Shown piece by piece: positions 7,671-15,934 of a stretch of 18,516 nucleotides of DNA (position 1 is its first letter; the number at the start of each line of letters is the position of its first letter). Source of the DNA: Proteobacteria bacterium ST_bin16 (GTDB lineage: Bacteria > Pseudomonadota > Gammaproteobacteria > Burkholderiales > Nitrosomonadaceae); NCBI GenBank assembly GCA_002083595.1, contig MSXT01000051.1, positions 1-18,516 on the forward strand, read 5' to 3'. The position numbers and the translations under genes were made by a program. Under the pieces are notes generated by a model that saw nothing but the letters and a program-made list of their open reading frames with translations, had not been told where the DNA came from and did no database searches.

Positions 7671-8455
7671 GTTTGCTCCGAGTTGTTTTGTTGCTCAATT
7701 TTATGCCGTATGCTTTTGAAGAAGCTGTTGATAAAAGGATGCGGAAAGCGGTATACCTGGTCCAGGGCGCCGATGACAACCACTTGCTGATCGGCCAGAA
7801 CGGCAACCCGGTCGGATAACGCGACCAATGTATCCAAATCATGCGTCACCATGACAATCGTTAGATCCATTTCGCTGCGCAATGCCAGCACCAATTCTAC
7901 GAAACTTTCACTCAGCTCGGGGTCCAGTCCGGCGGTGGGTTCGTCCAGAAACAGTATTTCCGGATCCAATGCCAGCGCTCTTGCCAGCGCCACGCGTTTG
8001 ATCATGCCGCCGGATAAGGCGGCGGGCATTTTGTTCGCGTGCTCGGGGCCGATGGCCACCATATTCAGTTTAACCATCACCAGATCCCGGATCATATCTT
8101 CGCTCAAGGTGTGCAATTCACGCAAAGGCAGCGCAATATTATCGAACACAGTCAACGCGCTGAATAATGCGCCTTGTTGAAAAAGCACGCCTGAACGGCT
8201 GCGGATATTTTTTCTGCGCGGATTGACGGCAGCGTTTGAACGAGTACCGCCAAAAACTTTGACGCTGCCTTGTGACGGTTCTTCCAATCCCAGCATCTGG
8301 CGTAACAACGTGGTTTTTCCGCTACCCGATCCGCCGATCAGTGTCAGTACTTCACCGCGGTAAACGCATAAATTGATATCGCGATGCACGATATGATTCC
8401 CGAAACGGGTATAGAGCGATTCAATCTCGATGATGCATTCCGGTTTTGTCATCAT
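7643..8455 (-). CDS. ABC transporter ATP-binding protein, MlaF-type
   Basis: This cytoplasmic nucleotide-binding subunit of 270 residues energises the lipid transporter encoded around it. Walker A is GGSGSGKTT (41-49), and the Q-loop is FQQGALF with Q93/Q94. The ABC signature is LSGGM (147-151), Walker B is ILFLDEP (167-173) with the following D-loop AGLDPE, and the switch His is H205 (VTHD). FQQGALF is characteristic of the MlaF branch. The ATG at 8455 directly abuts the TAG of the permease gene, and a second ATG follows at 8452. The 3' end overlaps the MlaD-type gene by 28 bases, so all subunits are tightly coupled. Confidence 0.95.
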   Translation of the reverse strand: MMTKPECIIEIESLYTRFGNHIVHRDINLCVYRGEVLTLIGGSGSGKTTLLRQMLGLEEPSQGSVKVFGGTRSNAAVNPRRKNIRSRSGVLFQQGALFSALTVFDNIALPLRELHTLSEDMIRDLVMVKLNMVAIGPEHANKMPAALSGGMIKRVALARALALDPEILFLDEPTAGLDPELSESFVELVLALRSEMDLTIVMVTHDLDTLVALSDRVAVLADQQVVVIGALDQVYRFPHPFINSFFKSIRHKIEQQNNSEQTWKTVPMPS

Positions 8456-9643
8456 CTAGGTAAGCCCCACGTCTGAGAACAATATGGCGAAAATGGCATC
8501 GATAATGATCACCATGGTGATTGCGGTTACCACCGAAGAGGTGGTGCCTTCACCCAGGCTTTCGGTGTTGGGTTTGATCCTTAAACCAAAATGACACGCG
8601 ATGAGCGCAATGACCATGCCGCATACAGCCCCTTTGCCAAGTCCGAGCCATAAGTTGGCAATAGGCACTGCATCCGGTAGCGCTGACAAAAAGTATTGTG
8701 AATTCAGACCTAACTGCCATTCCGCAGCGACTATTCCGCCCAGCAATGCGATCGCACTGGTCCATATCACCAGCAAGGGCATTGCGATACCGAGTCCCAG
8801 CACTTTCGGTAATATCAGACGCTGGCTATGCGAGATACCCATCACTGTCAGGGCATCCAATTCCTGAGTTACGCGCATGACACCGAGTTGCGCCGTCATG
8901 GACGAGCCGGAGCGGCCGGCAACCAGAATTGCGGCCAGCATCGGGCCCAGCTCACGGATGATGCTGATTCCCAATATGTTGATAATAAAGATATCTGCGC
9001 CAAATAACTGCAATTGCTTGGAAGAAAGATAGCTCAAGACAATACCGATCAGGAACCCGACCAGCGCGGTAATGCCGAGTGCTTGCGCCCCGGTGCGGTA
9101 TAAGTTGGCGGAGATTTCGCGCCAGGGGATATAACCCGGGTTGCGGAATAAATAAATCACATCGAGCAGCAATTGGCCAATCAAACTGATCAGGCCGATG
9201 GCATGCTGCCATAACAGCAAGGCTAATCCGCCCAAAGCGGTTAAAGGCCAGAGCAAATCCCGGTATGGGGCTTCCGTTTTGATTGCTGGCAGCTGTTCCA
9301 GACGCGCAAACATTTTTTCGTGTTCCGGGCGCAGCTGAAGATGTTCCGGCCGTTGTGCTTTCCACGCTCGCCACAGCAGGGTTGTGCCCGCGATATCCAT
9401 TTGCTGGATGCCGGTCAGATCCCAGTACAAATCGCGATTTTTGGCTTGTTTGCTCAGCTCATCCATGAGTGACTTGAGGATCGGCTCTAACGCCGTCAAC
9501 GTATAGTTACCGGTTAAAACGATATGCGCGAGACCAGCTCTCGTGGAAAGCTGAAACCATTGTTGCATCGAATGGGCAGGCGGATCGCTGGTGTGCATCA
9601 ATTCTGGCTTGGGTTCATTCATAGGAATGCCAAGTATAGTCAT
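8456..9643 (-). CDS. MlaE-type permease with fused N-terminal STAS domain
   Basis: This is the inner-membrane permease of the MCE lipid transporter. A STAS-like domain occupies about residues 32-116 (DLYWDLTGIQQMDIAGTTLL). The hydrophobic MlaE domain follows, with the family block IRELGPMLAAILVAGRSG at about 229-246 and VTQELDAL shortly after. About five to six hydrophobic segments run to the end. In E. coli the STAS part is the separate protein MlaB, which binds the ATPase; here it is part of the permease. The start is uncertain. An in-frame TTG lies at 9649, ATG at 9643 (used here, 395 residues) and ATG at 9622. None has a good ribosome site. It is the first gene of the four-gene unit. Confidence 0.9.
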   Translation of the reverse strand: MTILGIPMNEPKPELMHTSDPPAHSMQQWFQLSTRAGLAHIVLTGNYTLTALEPILKSLMDELSKQAKNRDLYWDLTGIQQMDIAGTTLLWRAWKAQRPEHLQLRPEHEKMFARLEQLPAIKTEAPYRDLLWPLTALGGLALLLWQHAIGLISLIGQLLLDVIYLFRNPGYIPWREISANLYRTGAQALGITALVGFLIGIVLSYLSSKQLQLFGADIFIINILGISIIRELGPMLAAILVAGRSGSSMTAQLGVMRVTQELDALTVMGISHSQRLILPKVLGLGIAMPLLVIWTSAIALLGGIVAAEWQLGLNSQYFLSALPDAVPIANLWLGLGKGAVCGMVIALIACHFGLRIKPNTESLGEGTTSSVVTAITMVIIIDAIFAILFSDVGLT

Positions 9644-9681
9644 AAACAATCGGGAAAATTTTTACTCTTTAAAAATCCGGA

Positions 9682-9698
9682 TATCCTTTTTAAGGATA
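9682..9698. repeat. Short inverted repeat upstream of the permease gene
   Basis: TATCCTT (9682-9688) and AAGGATA (9692-9698) are perfect complements around a three-base loop. It lies in the 154-base gap between the amidase stop and the permease start. On the minus strand a TCCGGATTTTT follows the stem, so a weak terminator for the amidase unit is possible. It could also be an operator for the transporter unit. A TACAAT -10-like element occurs upstream of it on the minus strand but has no clear -35. Confidence 0.4.
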
Positions 9699-9797
9699 CT
9701 CTGATCGGACCGGCTAACAGAAGTTATTGTAACGTGTTAAAGCAAAACAGTTGGATCGGATTGCGGGTGCCACGGGAAAAACGGGAACGCAACGGCG

Positions 9798-11249
9798 CTA
9801 TTTGGTTTGCGCGACGGCGGCGCGTGCCAGTGCCGGGTTATCCGAAAAGTATTTCTTGATACCCAGGAACATTGCGTCCGCCATTCTATCCTGATAGCCC
9901 TTGCTGCGTAGTTTTTCTTCTTCTTTGGGGTTGCTGAGAAACGCTGTTTCCACCAGGATAGAAGGAATGTCGGGCGATTTCAGCACCGCGAAACCCGCTT
10001 GCTCTACATTTCTTTTGTGCAAGTGATTAATGCCGCCCAATTGTTTCAAAACGTATTCGGCGAGCTTGACGCTGTCGTTGATAGTCGCATTCAGCGACAG
10101 ATCCAGCAGCAGCTCTTTGATATCTTTTGATTTCGAGGTGATATCGATGCCGCCCATCAAATCGCTGTCGACGCTATTTTCTTTATTGGCAAGCCAGCTT
10201 GCCGTGGTCGAGGTGGCGCCATGTTCGGACAGTGTGAAAACCGAGGAACCGTGCGCGTGCGCTTTGGGATTGGCATCGGCATGGATCGACACGAACAAGT
10301 CGGCATTGGCGCGCCGTGCGTTAATGCGGCGTTGTGGCAGCGAAATGTAATAATCGCCGTCGCGGGTCAGAACGGCGCGCATATTCGGCTCTTTGTCTAT
10401 TCGTTCTTTCAGTTTTTTCGCGATCGCCAGAGTAACGTCTTTTTCGTAAGTGCCCTGATAGCCGACTGCACCGGGATCTTTGCCGCCATGGCCGGGATCG
10501 ATGGCGACGATAATGATGCGCGGAGCCTTACTGAGCGGTTTGCGGTTTTGCGCAGCGGGAGAGTTATTGTTCTGCTTGGCTTGATTCAACTGCGGCTTGG
10601 GTGCGTGCGGCCAGACAAGCCGGGCTTGCGGGCTGGCTTGGGGTTGTTTTGCGCCGCCTTGCACCAGTGTAGCAACCAATTCATCCAAAACATCCGCTTC
10701 AAAATCCGTGCTTGGCGCAGCGCCGCCACGCGCATTCAGTTCCGCCTTGCCAGCTTTGTCCGGATGATGAATATCCAGAATCAACCGGTGTGCAAAATTT
10801 TCCTTGGGCTCGATCACAAAGGTGCGCGGCACGACATTGGCTTTCAGATCGAACACCAGCCGGATGACGTGCGGTTTATACTGCCCGACGCGGATTTTCT
10901 GCACAAAAGGATCAATCGCATCTACCTTTTGCGGGAGTGCCGAAAGCGCCTGTGAAAGCTTGGTATTGCTTAAATCGATAACCACGCGATGCGGGTTTTC
11001 CAGCATGCTTAATTCATATTCAAGCGGCTGATTAGACTCCAGGGTGATGCGCGTGTAATCCGGCGTTAACCCGACACGAACCGCTTGAACGGTGGTATCC
11101 GCAGCCAGCACTGTTTGACTGGAACCTATCCAGCAACAGAAAAAGACCAATATAAAAAATATCAGGAAGTTATTTTTGACGGCAGCGTAGGTGTTGCTAT
11201 TGGGATACGCAATCACTCGCTTTTTGGGTTGTGCCAATGTATCAAACAT
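9798..11249 (-). CDS. amiC: N-acetylmuramoyl-L-alanine amidase with AMIN domain (AmiB/AmiC type)
   Basis: This is a periplasmic zinc amidase that cuts the amide between MurNAc and the stem peptide and separates daughter cells. The 483 residues comprise a signal peptide (hydrophobic stretch 28-43, likely cleavage after VLA near 49), an AMIN domain (about 53-160) for septal targeting, a Gln/Pro/Asn-rich linker (about 175-242), and an Amidase_3 domain. The zinc ligands H254 (DPGHGG), E269 and H323 (SIHAD) are present, as is the catalytic E434 (VETAF). No twin-arginine motif or LysM domain is seen. The tsaE neighbour resembles the E. coli amiB locus, so AmiB is an equally fair name. The start at 11249 has AGGA about six bases upstream and overlaps tsaE by 37 bases. 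Confidence 0.93.
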   Translation of the reverse strand: MFDTLAQPKKRVIAYPNSNTYAAVKNNFLIFFILVFFCCWIGSSQTVLAADTTVQAVRVGLTPDYTRITLESNQPLEYELSMLENPHRVVIDLSNTKLSQALSALPQKVDAIDPFVQKIRVGQYKPHVIRLVFDLKANVVPRTFVIEPKENFAHRLILDIHHPDKAGKAELNARGGAAPSTDFEADVLDELVATLVQGGAKQPQASPQARLVWPHAPKPQLNQAKQNNNSPAAQNRKPLSKAPRIIIVAIDPGHGGKDPGAVGYQGTYEKDVTLAIAKKLKERIDKEPNMRAVLTRDGDYYISLPQRRINARRANADLFVSIHADANPKAHAHGSSVFTLSEHGATSTTASWLANKENSVDSDLMGGIDITSKSKDIKELLLDLSLNATINDSVKLAEYVLKQLGGINHLHKRNVEQAGFAVLKSPDIPSILVETAFLSNPKEEEKLRSKGYQDRMADAMFLGIKKYFSDNPALARAAVAQTK

Positions 11250-11719
11250 TGTTTTCCTGCCTCTGTGCCAGCCCGGATTTCAATCCTGCGGCCGTTATCA
11301 AGAATGCTGAAGATGAGCTGCAAATCGGCTTCAGGCAATAAATTGCCCGCTTTTTCAGGCCATTCCACCAAACAAATTGCGTCTGAATTAAAGTAATCGC
11401 GGAAGCCTGCTTCTTCCCATTCGAGGTAATCATTGAACCGATAAAAATCAAAGTGATACAAGTATAGCGCAGAGATTTTATAGATTTCAACTAAATTATA
11501 GGTAGGACTTTTGACTACATGCTGATATCCGAGGCCGTGTAGAATACCGCGCGTCAAGGTTGTTTTGCCTGCACCGAGATTGCCGCTCAGATAAATGGCC
11601 AGTCCGGAATGCAGGCAGGCAGCCAGTTTTTTACCGAACGCCAGCGTTGCCGCTTCATCTGCAAGAAAGCAGGTAATACCTTGTGCTGATTCAGTATCTG
11701 TCGAACGAGCGTTATGCAA
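11213..11719 (-). CDS. tsaE: TsaE, t6A tRNA modification ATPase
   Basis: TsaE is the ATPase partner of TsaB/TsaD in making N6-threonylcarbamoyladenosine at position 37 of ANN-decoding tRNAs. The frame gives 168 residues, with the P-loop GNLGAGKTT (46-54), SPTYNLVE (71-78), HFDFYR (89-94) and VEWPEKAG (118-125), all typical of the family. The only plausible start in frame is TTG at 11719, with GAGG seven bases upstream. No ATG or GTG occurs before the conserved region. This start overlaps that of the divergent queG by six bases. The 3' end overlaps the amidase gene by 37 bases, so the pair is an operon. Confidence 0.94.
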   Translation of the reverse strand: MHNARSTDTESAQGITCFLADEAATLAFGKKLAACLHSGLAIYLSGNLGAGKTTLTRGILHGLGYQHVVKSPTYNLVEIYKISALYLYHFDFYRFNDYLEWEEAGFRDYFNSDAICLVEWPEKAGNLLPEADLQLIFSILDNGRRIEIRAGTEAGKQCLIHWHNPKSE

Positions 11720-12826
11720 GAAAATACCTCAACCAATAAATTACCGGATTACACCGCCTTGGCGGCTGCCATCAAAACCTGGGGCAAGGAACTCGGTTTT
11801 CACGATGTCCGCATCGCCGATGCGCAGGCGGATATGTCAACGGTGGAATCCGGTCTGTTTCAATGGCTGGCGCAAGGATACCACGGTGACATGGACTACA
11901 TGGCAAAACATGGCACCAAACGTACCCGGCCCGCCGAGCTTGAGCCCGGCACACAGCGGGTTATTTCGGTGTGCATGAACTATGCGCCGCCTGCTGTTAA
12001 AAATAGCTGGGATGTGATCCATGACGGTGGCCGGGCATTCATTTCGCGCTATGCGCTGGGGCGCGATTACCATAAAGTGATCCGCGCGCGGCTGCAAAAA
12101 TTGGCCGACCGGATAACCAGCGAAGTAGGCACCTTCCAATATCGCGTATTTTCCGACAGCGCGCCGGTGATGGAAGTGGCTTGGGCGCAGAAATCCGGTC
12201 TGGGGTGGCGCGGCAAGCACACATTATTGTTGAATCGCCAAGCCGGTTCGATGTTTTTCCTCGGTGAAATGTATATCGATTTGCCGCTGCCCGCCGACGA
12301 TGCGGTGGGGGATTATTGCGGCAGTTGTTCCCGCTGCATCGATGTTTGCCCGACTCAAGCGATCATCGGGCCTTACCAAGTCGATGCCCGCCGTTGCATC
12401 TCCTACCTGACCATCGAATTGAAAGACAGCATTCCAGAACCATTGCGGCCGCTGATCGGCAATCGCATCTATGGCTGCGACGATTGCCAATTGGTATGCC
12501 CGTGGAATAAATTTGCCAAAATTACCAACGAAAACGACTTTCATGTGCGCAATGGCATGGACGATGTGTCGCTCATTGAATTATTCGGTTGGGATCAAGC
12601 AACATTCGAGGCAAAACTGGCCGGCAGCGCGATCCGCCGCATCGGTCATACGCAATGGCTGCGCAATATCGCTGTCGGTCTCGGCAACGCGCCGTATTCG
12701 GACGAAATCGTGCAAGCCTTGCAAGCGCGCGCGGATGACCCATCGGACATGGTGCGCGAGCATGTGCAGTGGGCGTTGCAGCAACAGGGTCAAAAAAGAA
12801 CCGCTATTCAGGAGTCATCAACATGA
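11714..12826 (+). CDS. queG: Epoxyqueuosine reductase
   Basis: QueG performs the last step of queuosine synthesis, reducing epoxyqueuosine to queuosine in tRNA with a cobalamin and two 4Fe-4S clusters. The protein has 370 residues. The cluster ligands are CGSCSRCIDVCP (C202, C205, C208, C212), C228, and CDDCQLVCP (C255, C258, C262). The segment FSDSAPVMEVAWAQKSGLGW (146-165) is the conserved active-site block with the likely proton donor D148. A HEAT-like C-terminal part (about 305-356) fits tRNA binding. The N-terminus aligns well with E. coli QueG, so the ATG at 11714 is credible although its ribosome site is weak. The stop overlaps the purT start by four bases (ATGA). Confidence 0.96.
   Translation: MQENTSTNKLPDYTALAAAIKTWGKELGFHDVRIADAQADMSTVESGLFQWLAQGYHGDMDYMAKHGTKRTRPAELEPGTQRVISVCMNYAPPAVKNSWDVIHDGGRAFISRYALGRDYHKVIRARLQKLADRITSEVGTFQYRVFSDSAPVMEVAWAQKSGLGWRGKHTLLLNRQAGSMFFLGEMYIDLPLPADDAVGDYCGSCSRCIDVCPTQAIIGPYQVDARRCISYLTIELKDSIPEPLRPLIGNRIYGCDDCQLVCPWNKFAKITNENDFHVRNGMDDVSLIELFGWDQATFEAKLAGSAIRRIGHTQWLRNIAVGLGNAPYSDEIVQALQARADDPSDMVREHVQWALQQQGQKRTAIQESST
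11727..11730 (-). promoter_or_regulatory. Ribosome binding site supporting the TTG start of tsaE
   Basis: GAGG on the minus strand lies seven bases before the TTG at 11719. It sits inside the first codons of queG on the other strand. Confidence 0.6.
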
Positions 12827-14034
12827 AAACACCATCAATCATCGGTACACCGCTGAGTGCATCGGCAAAAAAAGTCATGCTGCTCGGCAGCGGCGAACTC
12901 GGCAAGGAAGTCATCATCGCATTGCAGCGCCTTGGCGTTGAAACCATCGCGGTGGACCGCTACGTCAACGCGCCGGGGCATCAGGTGGCGCATCGCGCGC
13001 ATGTCATCAACATGGCGGACGGTCAGGCGTTGCGGGCATTGGTCGAACAGGAAAAGCCCGATATTATCGTGCCGGAAATCGAAGCGATTGCCACCGACAT
13101 GCTGGTCGAAATCGAGCAAGCAGGCATTGCCACGGTGATTCCGACCGCGCGCGCCGCCCGGTTGACGATGAACCGTGAGGGCATCCGCTGTCTGGCAGCG
13201 GAAACGCTGGGGCTGCCGACGTCGCCGTATGCCTTTGCCAACAGCTTGGCGGAATTGCAGGCGGCCATCGATGGCGAAATCGGTTATCCGTGCATCGTCA
13301 AGCCGGTGATGTCGTCATCCGGCAAAGGGCAGTCGCGCGTCGATCATGCCGGTGAAGTGAAAGCAGCGTGGGATTATGCCGCCAGCGGCAGCCGGGTCGA
13401 TCAAGGGCGGGTGATCGTCGAGGGTGTGATTCATTTCGATTATGAAATCACGCAACTGACCGTGCGTGCGTTGGATGAGGACGGCAACGTCAAAACGCAT
13501 TTCTGCGAACCAATCGGCCATGTGCAGGTGCATGGTGATTACGTCGAAAGCTGGCAACCGCAGGCGATGTCCCCGGCGGCGCTGCAACGCGCGCGTGAAA
13601 TCGCCAAAATCATCACCGATGATCTGGGTGGCCTGGGTATTTTTGGCGTGGAGCTGTTCGTCAAAGGTGACGACGTGTGGTTCAGCGAAGTCAGCCCGCG
13701 TCCGCACGACACCGGCATGGTGACGATGTGCAGTCAGAAACAAACCGAATTCGATTTGCACGCACGTGCAATTCTGGGATTGCCAGTTGATACGGTATTG
13801 CTGGCACCGGGCGCGAGCGCGGTGATTTACGGTCAACTTGAAGCCAAAGGCATCGCATTTTCCGGCGTAGCCGAAGCGCTGAAAGTACCGCAAAGCGATA
13901 TCCGTCTGTTCGGCAAGCCGGAATCGTTCAAACGGCGGCGCATGGGCGTTGCGCTCGCAAATGGCGCCGATACCGGCGAAGCCCGCAGCCGTGCTAAACT
14001 TGCCGCCAGCCGGGTGACACCGACCCAAAATTAA
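12823..14034 (+). CDS. purT: Formate-dependent phosphoribosylglycinamide formyltransferase (GAR transformylase 2)
   Basis: PurT uses formate and ATP to formylate GAR in purine synthesis, an alternative to the folate-dependent PurN. It is an ATP-grasp enzyme of 403 residues, close to the E. coli length (392). The N-terminal domain has GSGELGKEV (22-30) and DRYVNAPGHQVAHRAHVI. The ATP-grasp core has PCIVKPVMSSSGKGQS, and the metal-binding part is FGVELFVKGDDVWFSEVSPR. The frame is open from 12769, but the ATG at 12823 is chosen. AGGAG lies eight bases upstream, it overlaps the queG stop as ATGA, and it begins just before the Rossmann-like domain. Confidence 0.96.
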   Translation: MKTPSIIGTPLSASAKKVMLLGSGELGKEVIIALQRLGVETIAVDRYVNAPGHQVAHRAHVINMADGQALRALVEQEKPDIIVPEIEAIATDMLVEIEQAGIATVIPTARAARLTMNREGIRCLAAETLGLPTSPYAFANSLAELQAAIDGEIGYPCIVKPVMSSSGKGQSRVDHAGEVKAAWDYAASGSRVDQGRVIVEGVIHFDYEITQLTVRALDEDGNVKTHFCEPIGHVQVHGDYVESWQPQAMSPAALQRAREIAKIITDDLGGLGIFGVELFVKGDDVWFSEVSPRPHDTGMVTMCSQKQTEFDLHARAILGLPVDTVLLAPGASAVIYGQLEAKGIAFSGVAEALKVPQSDIRLFGKPESFKRRRMGVALANGADTGEARSRAKLAASRVTPTQN

Positions 14035-14063
14035 CTCCAATCAATTAATAACAAAGGAAAATC

Positions 14064-14966
14064 ATGACAATCGAACAACTCAACACGCAATTTGGCATCG
14101 CAGGCAAAGTGGAATTTATCGCTGGCAACGGCGGATTGCCGATGATTCAGGTGAAAACCGCCAAAGCCAAAGCGCTGATCTCGATCCACGCGGGTCAAGT
14201 GCTGTCGTATCAACCCGCCGGTGAGCCGGAAGACGTGATGTTTTTGAGCGCGAAAGCGTATTACCAGGACGGCAAAGCCATCAAAGGCGGCGCGCCGATC
14301 TGCTGGCCGTGGTTCGGCGCCGATCCGGAAGGCAAAGGCCGCCCCGGACACGGCTTTGTGCGCAATCGCGGCTGGAACGTGGTGGCGACCGAAGCGCTGG
14401 CCAATGGCGATATCAAAGTTACTGTCGGACTGGACGATACACCGGAAACACAAGCCATCTGGCCGCATGCCTTCAGCTTACGGCAGGAAATCGTCGTTGG
14501 CGATAGCTTGAATCTGTCATTGATCACGCGCAACACCGGCAAGGAAAAATTCACCATCACGCAAGCGTTCCATACCTATTTCAAAGTCGGCGACATTACC
14601 CGCTCAAAAGTAGTGGGGCTCGCCGGTTGCGACTATCTCGACAAAGCCGGTGGCGGCAACACGCAAAAGCATCAAACGGGTGACGTGACCATCGACGCAG
14701 AAGTTGATCGGATTTACCTAAATGTTGGCAATACCCTGACCATCGACGACGCAGCCTTGAGTCGCCGTATCCAAATCACTTCACAAGGCAGTAAAACCGC
14801 TGTGGTATGGAATCCCTGGGAGAAAATCGCCAAGGATATGGCGGATTTGGAAGATCACGATTACCAACGCCTGCTGTGTGTGGAAACGACTAATGCGGCG
14901 GATGATATGGTGGAGGTGGCGCCGGGAGGAGAATTTCGGTTGGTTGCGAATTATCGGGTATGTTGA
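14064..14966 (+). CDS. D-hexose-6-phosphate mutarotase (YeaD-like aldose epimerase)
   Basis: This is a beta-sandwich sugar epimerase of 300 residues that interconverts anomers of glucose-6-phosphate or related hexose phosphates. The blocks GGAPICWPWFGADPEGKGRP and GHGFVRNRGW, then FHTYFKVGDI and VETTNA, match the YeaD family. They give H96 and H170 as the catalytic/substrate histidines and E274 as the general base. AAAGGAAAA lies just before the ATG at 14064. It follows purT after 29 bases on the same strand and probably shares its transcript. The link to purine synthesis is not functional in an obvious way. It is cytoplasmic, with no signal peptide. Confidence 0.93.
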   Translation: MTIEQLNTQFGIAGKVEFIAGNGGLPMIQVKTAKAKALISIHAGQVLSYQPAGEPEDVMFLSAKAYYQDGKAIKGGAPICWPWFGADPEGKGRPGHGFVRNRGWNVVATEALANGDIKVTVGLDDTPETQAIWPHAFSLRQEIVVGDSLNLSLITRNTGKEKFTITQAFHTYFKVGDITRSKVVGLAGCDYLDKAGGGNTQKHQTGDVTIDAEVDRIYLNVGNTLTIDDAALSRRIQITSQGSKTAVVWNPWEKIAKDMADLEDHDYQRLLCVETTNAADDMVEVAPGGEFRLVANYRVC

Positions 14967-14997
14967 TTAGCATCGCTTGATCTAAGATGGGATAGAT

Positions 14998-15897
14998 ATG
15001 GGTAAAATTATTAGCATTATCAGTGTCATTGCTGCTATTTTAACTATTATTACTGTTTTTATCGAAGCACCTAACATAGTAGCTAAAATTAGCTCATCTC
15101 TTTGCTCAGCACAATGTAACGAGTTGAACAAAGAAAATGAAACTCTAAGGCAACAAATTTATGACCTGACGACACCTTCCATTGCTAGAGCAAAAAAGAA
15201 ATGTGAGTCACTAGCGAAGGCTAAAGCTTTTGAATTTTATCAGAATACACAATATTCTTTTGCATCAAAAAATTTCACTAAAGATTATGGCCTTCGAGCT
15301 ATAGCGACTCATGGAAATTGGAATGATCTAATGTGCAAACCGAATGGCGATTCTGGATATATTTTGGAAGGTATAGATACCTCTGTACATCGTATCGAGA
15401 GAATATCGATTGGAGAAGATAATAAGCTCTTTATAGAAGATATTGCAACAGCCAAAGCAAAATACAGAACGCATTTATTTATCAATAAAGATGAGTCGTT
15501 TCATGTGCGAAAAATTATTTCAGAAATAGGAATGGTTCCTACATATGAGAAGCCTGAGTACCAAAAAGAACTCTATCATTTGATGTGCAGATATGATGAT
15601 TACAGAATAGTAAAACATTTTAATCATCCCGATATTAAGAAGTACGAGGGTGATAGTAAAACTCAACCTTGTATACCTGCTGAAGGAGAGGCACAAGAGG
15701 GAATTTTACTTGCTTTTGCATGTGATAATTACACTAGATCAATGGTACAAAATGTTGCTACAACAAAAGAGGACTTGAAAGAATTTAAGAGTCAAGTTAG
15801 GCAATACAGGAATGAACTGGCTCTCTTGATTCAGGATAATCCCGAAATGAAAAAGTTATGTAAGAGATCAATGGGTGAACATGAGAATTCAGAGTGA
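14998..15897 (+). CDS. Unrecognised membrane-anchored, cysteine-containing protein; AT-rich and probably acquired
   Basis: I do not recognise this 299-residue protein. It starts with a hydrophobic helix (about 4-22) after a single Lys, consistent with a signal anchor that puts the rest in the periplasm; a cleaved signal peptide cannot be excluded. A short Glu/Asn-rich coiled coil follows (about 40-58). The middle is mixed alpha/beta and polar, and a charged helix (about 255-285) ends it. Eight cysteines (36, 40, 69, 113, 197, 225, 242, 288) all lie outside the membrane segment and could form disulfides. Three sampled sequence lines are 25-33% G+C, against 67-70% in sampled flanking genes. A partial GGGA lies five bases before the ATG. 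No family motif is visible, but the frame is intact, so it is probably a real gene. Confidence 0.75.
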   Translation: MGKIISIISVIAAILTIITVFIEAPNIVAKISSSLCSAQCNELNKENETLRQQIYDLTTPSIARAKKKCESLAKAKAFEFYQNTQYSFASKNFTKDYGLRAIATHGNWNDLMCKPNGDSGYILEGIDTSVHRIERISIGEDNKLFIEDIATAKAKYRTHLFINKDESFHVRKIISEIGMVPTYEKPEYQKELYHLMCRYDDYRIVKHFNHPDIKKYEGDSKTQPCIPAEGEAQEGILLAFACDNYTRSMVQNVATTKEDLKEFKSQVRQYRNELALLIQDNPEMKKLCKRSMGEHENSE

Positions 15898-15934
15898 TAA
15901 AAATATCAAATCTCATTTTAATTTTGTGTAATTA

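Noticed and set aside
10221..10955. Plus-strand open frame of 244 codons opposite the amidase gene
   Set aside because: It is antisense to the well-supported amidase, shows no family motif and has no ribosome site. It is a shadow of GC-rich codon use.
13315..14040. Minus-strand open frame of 241 codons opposite purT
   Set aside because: It is a shadow of purT with no recognisable domain and no upstream signals.
14967..15934. Boundaries of the AT-rich gene examined for direct repeats, an insertion-sequence end or an attachment site
   Set aside because: I could see no convincing duplicated or inverted ends in the short flanks (31 and 37 bases), so I do not call a mobile element.
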